From Terriglobia bacterium (GTDB taxonomy: Bacteria > Acidobacteriota > Terriglobia > JAJPHL01): DNA of 64,000 nt. The stretch covers positions 1-64,000 of the forward strand of contig JAJPHL010000010.1 in NCBI GenBank assembly GCA_021325275.1, written 5' to 3'. A program made the translations under genes and the position numbers. Below, piece after piece: positions 17,090 to 23,836 of the stretch (the first letter of the stretch is position 1; each line of letters begins with the position of its first letter). The notes beneath the pieces were generated by a model that had not been told where the DNA came from, ran no database searches, and saw only the letters and a program-made list of their open reading frames with translations.

Positions 17090-18115
17090 ATGAACTTACG
17101 CTCTCTTTTCAGTCTTTTTTCATCGGATCTCGCGATCGATCTCGGGACGGCGAATACCCTCGTGTTTGCGCGCGGCAAAGGCATCGTGGTGAACGAACCA
17201 TCGATCGTGGCGATCAATCGATCGACCGGACAGGTGGAAGCGGTCGGCAAGGAAGCCAAAGATATGCTCGGGCGCACGCCCGGCAACATCGTGGCGATCC
17301 GGCCGATGAAGGACGGCGTGATCGCCGACTTCAAAGTCACCGAGAAGATGCTGAATTATTTCATTCACAAGGCGCACAACCGCAAGATGCTGGTGCATCC
17401 GCGCATCGTGATCGGCGTGCCAAGTGAAATCACGCAAGTGGAAAAACGCGCGGTGATGGATTCCGCGTATCGCGCCAAGGCCAGCGAAGTGCACTTGGTG
17501 GAACAAGCGATGGTCGCGGCGATCGGCGCGGGACTGCCGATCACCGAGCCTTCCGGCAACATGGTGGTGGACATCGGTGGAGGCACCACCGACATCGCGG
17601 TGATTTCGCTGAGCGGCATCGTCTACAGCCGTTCGGTGCGCGTCGCCGGAAATGAGATGGACGATGCGGTGACGCATTATCTCAAGCGCAAATACAATTT
17701 GCTGATCGGTGAACGCACCGCCGAAATGATCAAGATGGAAGTGGGATCGGCGTATCCGCTCGACAAACCGCTGACCTGCGAGATCAAGGGACGCAACCTG
17801 ATCGAAGGCGTGCCGATGACGCTTACCGTCGACGACACCGAAATCCGCGAGGCGCTTTCCGAATGCGTTTCCACGATCATGAACGCGATCCGCGTGGCGC
17901 TGGAACGCACGCCGCCCGAATTGAGCGCCGATATTTCCGACCGCGGCATCGTTCTCACCGGCGGCGGCGCGCTGCTGAAGAATCTCGACAAGCGCATCCG
18001 CGAGGAAACGGGATTGCCCGTGTCCATCGCCGACGACCCGCTGGCGTCGGTGGTTTTGGGCACCGGCCGCATGCTCAGCGATTTCAACTTGCTGCGGAAA
18101 ATCTCCGTCGAATAA
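17090..18115 (+). CDS. mreB: Rod-shape-determining actin homologue MreB
   Basis: Forms membrane-bound filaments that guide lateral wall synthesis. At 341 residues it has the family's usual length. Actin-fold motifs are clear: phosphate-1 DLGTANTLVFARGKGIV, phosphate-2 DIGGGTTDIAVISLSGIV and adenosine motif GIVLTGGGALLKNLD, with TPGNIVAIRPMKDGVIADF between. The N-terminus SLFSLFSSDLAIDLG resembles the amphipathic membrane-binding end of other MreBs, which supports the ATG at 17090. mreC follows 96 bases downstream across a period-7 inverted repeat. mreD, PBP2 and rodA are not adjacent. Confidence 0.97.
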   Translation: MNLRSLFSLFSSDLAIDLGTANTLVFARGKGIVVNEPSIVAINRSTGQVEAVGKEAKDMLGRTPGNIVAIRPMKDGVIADFKVTEKMLNYFIHKAHNRKMLVHPRIVIGVPSEITQVEKRAVMDSAYRAKASEVHLVEQAMVAAIGAGLPITEPSGNMVVDIGGGTTDIAVISLSGIVYSRSVRVAGNEMDDAVTHYLKRKYNLLIGERTAEMIKMEVGSAYPLDKPLTCEIKGRNLIEGVPMTLTVDDTEIREALSECVSTIMNAIRVALERTPPELSADISDRGIVLTGGGALLKNLDKRIREETGLPVSIADDPLASVVLGTGRMLSDFNLLRKISVE

Positions 18116-18123
18116 AAACACAA

Positions 18124-18200
18124 GTGCTGGGTGCTGAGTGCTGAGAAAACAGCTAGAGACTCGGCACTTAGGACTCAGGACTCAGCACTCAGCACTCAGC
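18124..18200. repeat. Period-7 tandem-word inverted repeat between mreB and mreC
   Basis: Three copies of GTGCTG(G/A) at 18124-18144 face six variants of ACTCAGC at 18159-18200, which are their reverse complement. The arms can pair across a 14-base loop. The unit fills almost the whole mreB-mreC gap and replaces any recognisable ribosome-binding leader for mreC. Confidence 0.8.
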
Positions 18201-18211
18201 ACTACGGGTTT

Positions 18212-19339
18212 ATGGACACGCTTCTTAGCCGGCACCGCAACATGGTGGTTCTGATCTCCGTGTTGTTCGTGCAGCTCATCGGATTGGCGTATCAGGTGCG
18301 CCGTCCCGATAGCGAAGTTCCCTTGATCCGCGAATGGGTGATGCTGGTGGTTTCGCCGCCGCAGCGTTTAGTGTCGAGCGCGCTGCACGGCGTCACCGGA
18401 GTTTGGAGTAACTACATCGACCTTCGCGGCGCCCGTCGCGACACGCTGTCGCTGGAAGAGCAACTCAACCAAGCGCGCATCCGCAATCACGAACTTCAAG
18501 AACAAGTGGAAGAGATGCATCGCGTGCAGGCGCTGGAATCGTTCCGCGAGACCAGTTCCTCCACCTTGCTTGTCGCGCGGATCATCGGCGGCGGCGCCAG
18601 CGAGCAATCGCGGGTGATTTTCCTCAACCGGGGGCGGGAGGACGGCGTGAAGCGCAACATGGCCGTGATCACCGCCGACGGAATTGTCGGCAAGGTCAAT
18701 GGCGTTTTCACGGGATTGAGTCAAGTGCTGCTGATCACCGACGAACAGAGCGGCGTCGGCGCGCTTCTCGAGAAAAGCCGCATTCACGGCGTGCTGCGCG
18801 GCCAGAATTCCGACGAATGCCAGTTGCGCTACGTGCTGAACGACGAGAAAATCGCGCCGGGCGAGCAGCTTTTCACGAGCGGCGAAGACCGCGTTTTTCC
18901 CAAGGGCTTTCCGATTGGATCGGTCACTGCCGTTGAGGCGGGATCGGATTTCAAACACATTACGGTAAAACCGGCGGTGCGCTTGAATCGCTTGGAAGAC
19001 GTGTTCATTGTGTTGCGCGGCCGGGAATTGGCGTTGCCGGGGCCGGCCGTGCCGAGCGCGGCGCAGAGCGCGTCGTCAGCGGAAGCTTTGGTTCCCGACG
19101 CGGCGGCGCAGGCCGCCGACAAGCCCGCACCCGACAAATCGGGCGACGCCGCATCCGAGCGTCCCGGAATCCCGCATGGCGTGCGTCCGGAGACGGAAGC
19201 GGATCGCTTGATGGGACAAGTTAAACAAAAGCCGATGCCGCCGGATCTGCAGCGCGGCAGGGCGACTCCAGCCGATCCGGCTGCAACGCCGGGGACGTCA
19301 CCGGCAGCGAAGAAACCGCCCACGAATCCGCAGCAATAA
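18212..19339 (+). CDS. mreC: Rod-shape-determining protein MreC
   Basis: A bitopic inner-membrane protein linking MreB to the elongation machinery. It is 375 residues long with one N-terminal membrane helix (MVVLISVLFVQLIGLAY), a coiled coil (about 65-105, LSLEEQLNQARIRNHELQEQ) and the MreC beta domains (VARIIGGGASEQSRVIFLNR, DGIVGKVNG, LITDEQSGVGALLE, EQLFTSGEDRVFPKGFPIG). The last 90 residues are a Pro/Ala-rich low-complexity tail, longer than in most MreCs. The ATG at 18212 precedes the membrane helix; a longer frame reads through the upstream repeat and is not credible. No mreD follows. Confidence 0.93.
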   Translation: MDTLLSRHRNMVVLISVLFVQLIGLAYQVRRPDSEVPLIREWVMLVVSPPQRLVSSALHGVTGVWSNYIDLRGARRDTLSLEEQLNQARIRNHELQEQVEEMHRVQALESFRETSSSTLLVARIIGGGASEQSRVIFLNRGREDGVKRNMAVITADGIVGKVNGVFTGLSQVLLITDEQSGVGALLEKSRIHGVLRGQNSDECQLRYVLNDEKIAPGEQLFTSGEDRVFPKGFPIGSVTAVEAGSDFKHITVKPAVRLNRLEDVFIVLRGRELALPGPAVPSAAQSASSAEALVPDAAAQAADKPAPDKSGDAASERPGIPHGVRPETEADRLMGQVKQKPMPPDLQRGRATPADPAATPGTSPAAKKPPTNPQQ

Positions 19340-19345
19340 AAACGA

Positions 19346-19435
19346 CTAGGACCGATACGCCTCTTAACGGTGTTGAACCCGCAGCACTTTGACGGTGTGC
19401 AGTCCGGCGGGGAGAAAGAACACGCGATAGTCACC
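19346..19435 (-). pseudogene. 3' remnant of a RelE/ParE-type toxin gene
   Basis: On the reverse strand these 30 codons read GDYRVFFLP, then LHTVKVLRVQHR, a TAA, EAYRS and a stop. The intact toxin at 23572-23823 ends VGDYRIRFSA, AIEILTVQHRSEAYR. The match includes GDYR, VQHR and EAYR at the same spacing, with a stop where the intact gene has Ser. A TGA two codons before GDYR also closes the frame. No antitoxin or 5' half is left. Confidence 0.75.
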
Positions 19436-19471
19436 TGTTCAAAACGCTTATCTTTGTGCGACAGTATCGGT

Positions 19472-20371
19472 ATGTCGACCGCCGCGTCACTGAATCGCCG
19501 CCATTTTCTCGCTGCCGCCGCATCCGCGCCCGCCGCGTTTGCCGCCTCGTCACCCAGCGTATCCCGCGAATCCGGCGTGAAACTCAAACTGGGGCTCAAC
19601 GCTTACTCCTTCGACCGCGCGTTGCGCGACGGCAGCATGACGCTCGCCGATGCCGTTCACTATTGCGCGCAACACGGCGTCGACGCGCTTGATCCCACGG
19701 GATACTACTTTCCCGGATATCCCGCCGTGCCTCCCGACGATTACGTTTACGCTCTCAAGCGCACCGCGTTCGTGAACGGCGTGGGGATCTCGGGCACTGG
19801 TGTCCGCAATAATTTTGCGACCGCCGACGCCGCAGCGCGCGCCAAGGACGTGCAGATGATCAAGGACTGGATCGTCGTAGCCAGCAAACTCGGCGCGCCG
19901 GTAATCCGCGTCTTCAGCGGTCCCACGCGGCCGGAAGGTCACACCTTCGACGAAGCGATGGCCTGGATGATCGCCGATTTCAAGGAGTGCGCGGCGTTCG
20001 GGCGAGAGCATGGAGTGGTTCTCGCGATCCAACAGCACAACGATTTCCTGAAAACCGCCGCCGAGACGATTCGCTTGATCGAAGCGGTTGATTCCGACTA
20101 TTTCGCGTGCATTCTCGACATCGGCAGCTTGCGCTCCGGTGATCCTTACGCGGAAATCGAGAAGATGGTGCCTTACGCGGTGTCGTGGCAGATCAAAGAG
20201 CAAGTGGGCCGCGATGGAAAAGATGAGCCGACCGATCTTGCGAAGATCAAAGCGATCATCGACCGCTCGGGATACCGCGGCTACGTGCCGTTTGAAGCGT
20301 TGGGCGGCGGCGATCCGAAGGTGAAGGTCGCGGCGTTCCTGGAAAAAATCCGCCGGGCCTTTGGAATTTAG
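19472..20371 (+). CDS. Tat-exported xylose-isomerase-like TIM-barrel protein
   Basis: A sugar-phosphate isomerase/epimerase (AP endonuclease family 2 fold) of 299 residues. The N-terminus SLNRRHFLAAAASAPAAFAA is a twin-arginine signal (RRHFL), which supports the ATG at 19472. The barrel shows KLKLGLNAYSFDRAL, GVDALDPTGYYFPGYP, GAPVIRVFSG, HGVVLAIQQHNDFLKTAAET, FACILDIGSLRSGDPYAEIE and YVPFEALGGGDPK. The usual metal ligands Glu/Asp/His are plausible: the Glu of FEALGGGD and the Asp of LDIGS are visible. Substrate unknown; such proteins often act on sugars or inositols. It appears to stand alone. Confidence 0.85.
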   Translation: MSTAASLNRRHFLAAAASAPAAFAASSPSVSRESGVKLKLGLNAYSFDRALRDGSMTLADAVHYCAQHGVDALDPTGYYFPGYPAVPPDDYVYALKRTAFVNGVGISGTGVRNNFATADAAARAKDVQMIKDWIVVASKLGAPVIRVFSGPTRPEGHTFDEAMAWMIADFKECAAFGREHGVVLAIQQHNDFLKTAAETIRLIEAVDSDYFACILDIGSLRSGDPYAEIEKMVPYAVSWQIKEQVGRDGKDEPTDLAKIKAIIDRSGYRGYVPFEALGGGDPKVKVAAFLEKIRRAFGI

Positions 20372-20418
20372 GAGCTCGGTCTTCCGAGGAACGGGACAGG
20401 CAAGGAAGCCTGTTCTAC

Positions 20419-20787
20419 TTAGGGTTTCCGCAGATCGTAACGTTTGACTTTGTTGTACAGCGTGGCGCGATCGATATCGAGAATGCGCGCGGCACGGCTC
20501 ATGTTCCAGGTGCAGTGCTCAAGAACACGGCTGATGTGGTGCTTCTCCATCGTTTCCAGCGTCAACGAGGCTTCCTGCACGGGCGAGAACGCGAATTGTT
20601 GCCGCATGGCGGCGTGTTCCGGCATCATCACGTCGATCAGCGCGCGATCCCAGGCGCGCTCATGGAAGCGGCGCGCAGCATCACCGGCGGTCACCGCGAT
20701 TTCCGCCTCGTGGCCGAGCGTTCGCAGGTGCGTCTGCAGCGATTGTGCGGTGGTCGCGTCGGCGGTAACAATGAGCGTGCTGGCCAT
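20419..20787 (-). CDS. Short receiver-Fis regulator lacking an AAA+ domain
   Basis: A 122-residue protein. Residues 1-56 are half a receiver: LIVTADATTAQSLQTHLRTL and the phospho-acceptor-like Asp52 in ALIDVMMPE. The usual acidic pair near residue 10 is reduced to one Asp (TADA). After about 20 linker residues comes a Fis-type DNA-binding helix-turn-helix, LETMEKHHISRVLEHC and MSRAARILDIDRATLYNKVK, of the NtrC C-terminal kind. The second half of the receiver (switch Thr, Lys) and the whole sigma-54 ATPase are absent. It could be the remains of an NtrC-type activator or a compact PrrA/ActR-like repressor. I chose the ATG at 20787, which starts the first strand. Confidence 0.7.
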   Translation of the reverse strand: MASTLIVTADATTAQSLQTHLRTLGHEAEIAVTAGDAARRFHERAWDRALIDVMMPEHAAMRQQFAFSPVQEASLTLETMEKHHISRVLEHCTWNMSRAARILDIDRATLYNKVKRYDLRKP

Positions 20788-20913
20788 GAGTTCTGTAAAA
20801 GTGCACGTGGCCTGCCATTGAAAAATGCGTGCAAAATGCACGAGATAGGACCGTCGGGTAAGGGCCGCTACATTGCAGTTGAGCGATTTGGCGCTACGCC
20901 TGCGGCAATTGGC

Positions 20914-22272
20914 TCAGTTTGATTCATCGAGCAAGGCCGGCGGCGCCGGAGGTTTCGCGGCGAAATACCAAAGCGTTCCGGCGATGAGTCCCGCCGCTAG
21001 CACCTCGACGGCGATCTTGATGAACGCGACTTTCGCGGTAAAGAAAATGTAACACCAGCCGCCCAACGCGATCACCGCCGGCACGGGGTACAACCACATC
21101 CGATACTGCATCCGCGCGCCGGTTCTTCGCAGGATCATGAGCGCCACGATTTGTCCCGCGAATTGCACGAGTACGCGCACCACCATCAATATGTCGATGA
21201 CGTCCTCGAGCGCAAACAGACTCGCCGCCGCCGACAAGACGGCCAGCACGATCAGCGCAAAATGCGGGAAGTCGCCGGTGGGATGCAGGCGCGCGAAGAT
21301 GCGGAAGAAGCAGCCGTCGCGCGCCGCGGCCATCAGCACGCGCGATCCGCCGAGCAGCAGCGCGAACGTGGAGGCGAGCGAGGTCCACAGGATCATGTAC
21401 GTCACCACGACCGCCGCGCCGCGCCCAGCGACTTTCTCCATGAAGTCGCTGGCCAGGTATTCCGATTTCATCGCGTCGCGCCACGGCACCACCGCGATCA
21501 TGCTGATGTTCATCAACATGTAGAGTGCGGCGATCACACACACCGAAAACAGAATCGATCGCGGGATTGTCCGGCGCGGCTCGGCCACTTCCTCGGCGAC
21601 CAAACAGACGTCGTAGTATCCGAGATAGTCGTACATCGCCACGAGCATCGCCGCGCCCAAGCCGCGATAGAACGCGCGATTCAACGTGAACGCGCCCGGC
21701 GGCGGCGTGAGATTCGAAACCTCGAAATGACGCAGCCCGAGGAAAATGATTACGCCCATGGTGGCCATCATGCCGACCCACAAAATCACGGCGAGTTTCC
21801 CCACGCTTTCGATCCGGCGATAGAGCAGCACAAGACACACCAGGCACACAAACGGCGGCATCAGATGCGCCAGCATCGTGGTGTTGCCGTGGAATTGCGG
21901 ATCGAGGTAGCCGTAATACTGGCGGAATCCGATGGCGCCGCTGGCGATTTCCGCCGTGCCGCTGACGAGAAATTGCCAGATGAACAGAAACGCGACGATC
22001 TGCCCGAGTCCGCGAATAGGCAATCGTCCAAAAGCTTCGCGCAAATACACGTAGCTGCCGCCGGAGTAGGGAAGCGCGGTGGCCAGCTCCGCCCACACCA
22101 TGCCGTCGCAAACGGCGAGCACGAGTCCCGCGATCCAGCCGACCATCGCTTGCGGTCCGCCCATCGCGCCGAGGATCAGTGGGATGGTGATGAACGGTCC
22201 GCTGCCCACCATGTTGGCCATGTTGAGCGCGGACGCTTGGAGCAGATTGAGTCGTCGATGAAGAGCGGCCAT
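20914..22272 (-). CDS. APC-family amino acid permease
   Basis: An integral membrane protein of 452 residues with about 12 helices. The APC signature is clear at the N-terminus: LNLLQASALNMANMVGSGPF, then GGPQAMVGWIAGLVLAVCDG, WAELATALPYSGGSYVYLREAFG and later YDYLGYYDVCLVAEEVAEPRRTIP. It resembles LAT/YfnA-type amino acid transporters; substrate cannot be told. Its start is 3 bases after the mutM stop, so the two genes are cotranscribed. Confidence 0.9.
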   Translation of the reverse strand: MAALHRRLNLLQASALNMANMVGSGPFITIPLILGAMGGPQAMVGWIAGLVLAVCDGMVWAELATALPYSGGSYVYLREAFGRLPIRGLGQIVAFLFIWQFLVSGTAEIASGAIGFRQYYGYLDPQFHGNTTMLAHLMPPFVCLVCLVLLYRRIESVGKLAVILWVGMMATMGVIIFLGLRHFEVSNLTPPPGAFTLNRAFYRGLGAAMLVAMYDYLGYYDVCLVAEEVAEPRRTIPRSILFSVCVIAALYMLMNISMIAVVPWRDAMKSEYLASDFMEKVAGRGAAVVVTYMILWTSLASTFALLLGGSRVLMAAARDGCFFRIFARLHPTGDFPHFALIVLAVLSAAASLFALEDVIDILMVVRVLVQFAGQIVALMILRRTGARMQYRMWLYPVPAVIALGGWCYIFFTAKVAFIKIAVEVLAAGLIAGTLWYFAAKPPAPPALLDESN

Positions 22273-22275
22273 GGG

Positions 22276-23169
22276 TTAAGCTGCCGCCTCTCGTGCCTTT
22301 CGACTTTTGCTTTTTAACTTTTGACTTTTGCCTTTTGATTTTTGATTTTTGATTTCGCCGTTTGCCTTCACGCACTTTCCACACCACACTGTGGTTCTGC
22401 CTGCAACAACTCCCGTCTTCAGCACGATGCCGCAGCGCGTGCATGGCTCGCCCGCGCGCCCGTAGACCAAATGCTCGTACTGGTAATTACCGGATTCGCC
22501 GCCGCCGTAGAGATACGTGCGCACAGAAGACCCCTTGCTTTCGATTGCCTCGCGCAACACTGCTTGTAACTCGCGATGCAGCGCCGCGGCGCGATCGGGT
22601 TTCACGCGCGCGCCGACGGTGCGCGGATCAAGCATGGCGCGGAACAAACTCTCGTCCGCGTAGATGTTGCCGACGCCGCGCACGAAGGATTGATCGAGCA
22701 AAAGAGCCTTCACGCGCGTGCGCCGCGCGCGGAGTCCCTCGACAAACTCCGCTTCCGCGATTTCCAGGGGCTCAGGACCAAGCTTCTTCAAGCGCGCCGG
22801 GATGTCGCGCGTCACTTCGATGCGTCCAAACATGCGGGGATCGCTGTAACGCAGCTCGTATTCGCCCGAATCGAGCGCAAATACGCCGTGCGTGTGCGGC
22901 GGACGCGCTTCTGACGCCGGGGAGACCGCGAGGCGCCCCGACATTCCCAAGTGAATCAGCCACCAGGCCCCGCCTTGCAAACGAATGACAATGTTTTTGC
23001 CCCAGCGCTCCACCGACTCCACGGTCGCGTCTTCGAGCAACTCGACAATCTTTCGCGGCGGCGTCTTCAGCGGCTGGCGCCGGCCCAACTCCACGCGCGT
23101 GATGCGTCGTCCCACAAGATGCGGGCGCACGTCGCGAACCACGGTTTCGACTTCAGGAAGTTCGGGCAC
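22276..23169 (-). CDS. mutM: Formamidopyrimidine-DNA glycosylase (MutM/Fpg)
   Basis: Removes oxidised purines such as 8-oxoguanine and nicks the abasic site. The catalytic N-terminus PELPEVETVVRDVRPHLVG (Pro and Glu after the start) is intact. HLGMSGRL, RYSDPRMFGRIEV, FVRGVGNIYADESLFRA and GNYQYEHLVYGRAGEPC follow, and the zinc finger is CTRC...WCGKC. The start is GTG at 23169, six bases after TACACT. The last 25 or so residues (a Lys/Ser/Gln-rich tail) are encoded by the period-7 DNA repeat at 22298-22353 and are not part of the family fold. Confidence 0.96.
   Translation of the reverse strand: MPELPEVETVVRDVRPHLVGRRITRVELGRRQPLKTPPRKIVELLEDATVESVERWGKNIVIRLQGGAWWLIHLGMSGRLAVSPASEARPPHTHGVFALDSGEYELRYSDPRMFGRIEVTRDIPARLKKLGPEPLEIAEAEFVEGLRARRTRVKALLLDQSFVRGVGNIYADESLFRAMLDPRTVGARVKPDRAAALHRELQAVLREAIESKGSSVRTYLYGGGESGNYQYEHLVYGRAGEPCTRCGIVLKTGVVAGRTTVWCGKCVKANGEIKNQKSKGKSQKLKSKSRKAREAAA
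22298..22353. repeat. Eight tandem 7-base words inside the mutM 3' end
   Basis: Forward strand: TTTCGAC, TTTTGCT, TTTTAAC, TTTTGAC, TTTTGCC and three TTTTGAT in a row, 56 bases in all. The same word family occurs between tdh and kbl at 34801-34835. Here it is translated as the basic tail of MutM. Confidence 0.85.
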
Positions 23170-23175
23170 CGAGTC

Positions 23176-23203
23176 AGTGTATCAACATCGCAAGTTGGTA
23201 CAA
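23176..23203 (-). promoter_or_regulatory. Promoter of mutM, probably leaderless
   Basis: Reverse strand: TTGTAC (23198-23203), a 16-base spacer, TACACT (23176-23181), then six bases and the GTG start. There is no room for a ribosome-binding leader. Confidence 0.5.
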
Positions 23204-23254
23204 AATGAGCGACAATTCCGATATCATAACCTCAGGTCAGCGGAAGGCCAGCCC

Positions 23255-23560
23255 ATGGATATTGTCACGGACAAACAGCACGTTCACGATTTGATCGAGC
23301 GTTTACCGCCTGCGCAGTTGAACGCCGTAGCCGGCCTACTGGAAGCCATTCTCGATCGAAAGGCCTATTCGCTTCGCGAGGCGCCGTGGGAAGACGAACT
23401 CGTGAGCGAAAAAGAGGAGTCCGCCGCGGCCGAGTCACGCGAATGGCGGAAAAACAATCCGCCGATTGCGAACGAGGCCGTGTTGACCGAGTTCGGTCTC
23501 ACGCCGGAAGATTTTGAACGCATGAGCCACACTCCGTTTTCGCGTTCTCCGCGAAGCTAA
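23255..23560 (+). CDS. Antitoxin-like protein partnered with a RelE/ParE toxin
   Basis: A 101-residue acidic protein. It begins MDIVTDKQHVHDLIERLPPA and continues with an amphipathic helix (QLNAVAGLLEAILD), which resembles the N-terminus of antitoxin-like partners of RelE toxins. The C-terminal half is charged and probably flexible, as expected for the toxin-wrapping part. The toxin gene starts 11 bases after its stop. GGAAGG stands 7 bases before the ATG at 23255. The call depends on position as well as sequence. Confidence 0.7.
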   Translation: MDIVTDKQHVHDLIERLPPAQLNAVAGLLEAILDRKAYSLREAPWEDELVSEKEESAAAESREWRKNNPPIANEAVLTEFGLTPEDFERMSHTPFSRSPRS

Positions 23561-23571
23561 CGCGGGCAAAC

Positions 23572-23823
23572 ATGTCGAAGAAGATTATCTGGACCGAACG
23601 GGCCAAGAGAGATATTCGGGCTATCGATCGGGATACAGCGCTGGACATTCTTCACAGCTTAGCCCGTTTCGTCTTCACCGAAATAGGCGACATCAAGTGC
23701 TTGCAGGGCGTAGACCCGCCGGAGTTCCGGCTTCGAGTTGGCGACTACCGCATCCGCTTTTCAGCCCACCACGATGCGATTGAGATCCTCACCGTTCAGC
23801 ATCGGTCCGAAGCTTATCGCTGA
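23572..23823 (+). CDS. RelE/ParE-family toxin
   Basis: An 83-residue toxin of the RelE/ParE superfamily. It begins KIIWTERAKRDIRAIDRDTA and ends VGDYRIRFSAHHDAIEILTV followed by QHRSEAYR, the strand pair and C-terminal Arg/Tyr that carry the activity in mRNA-cleaving members. Whether it cuts mRNA or blocks gyrase cannot be decided. It follows the antitoxin by 11 bases and reads convergently with lptFG. A remnant of a close relative lies at 19346-19435. Confidence 0.85.
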   Translation: MSKKIIWTERAKRDIRAIDRDTALDILHSLARFVFTEIGDIKCLQGVDPPEFRLRVGDYRIRFSAHHDAIEILTVQHRSEAYR

Positions 23824-23836
23824 TTTTGGATCAACC

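Noticed and set aside
17120-18121. Long reverse-strand open frame opposite mreB
   Set aside because: GC-rich third positions open the antisense frame; the composition is His/Arg-rich with no family likeness, and mreB is certain on the forward strand.
22298-22353. CRISPR array
   Set aside because: Units are 7 bases with no spacers; it is a simple tandem repeat.
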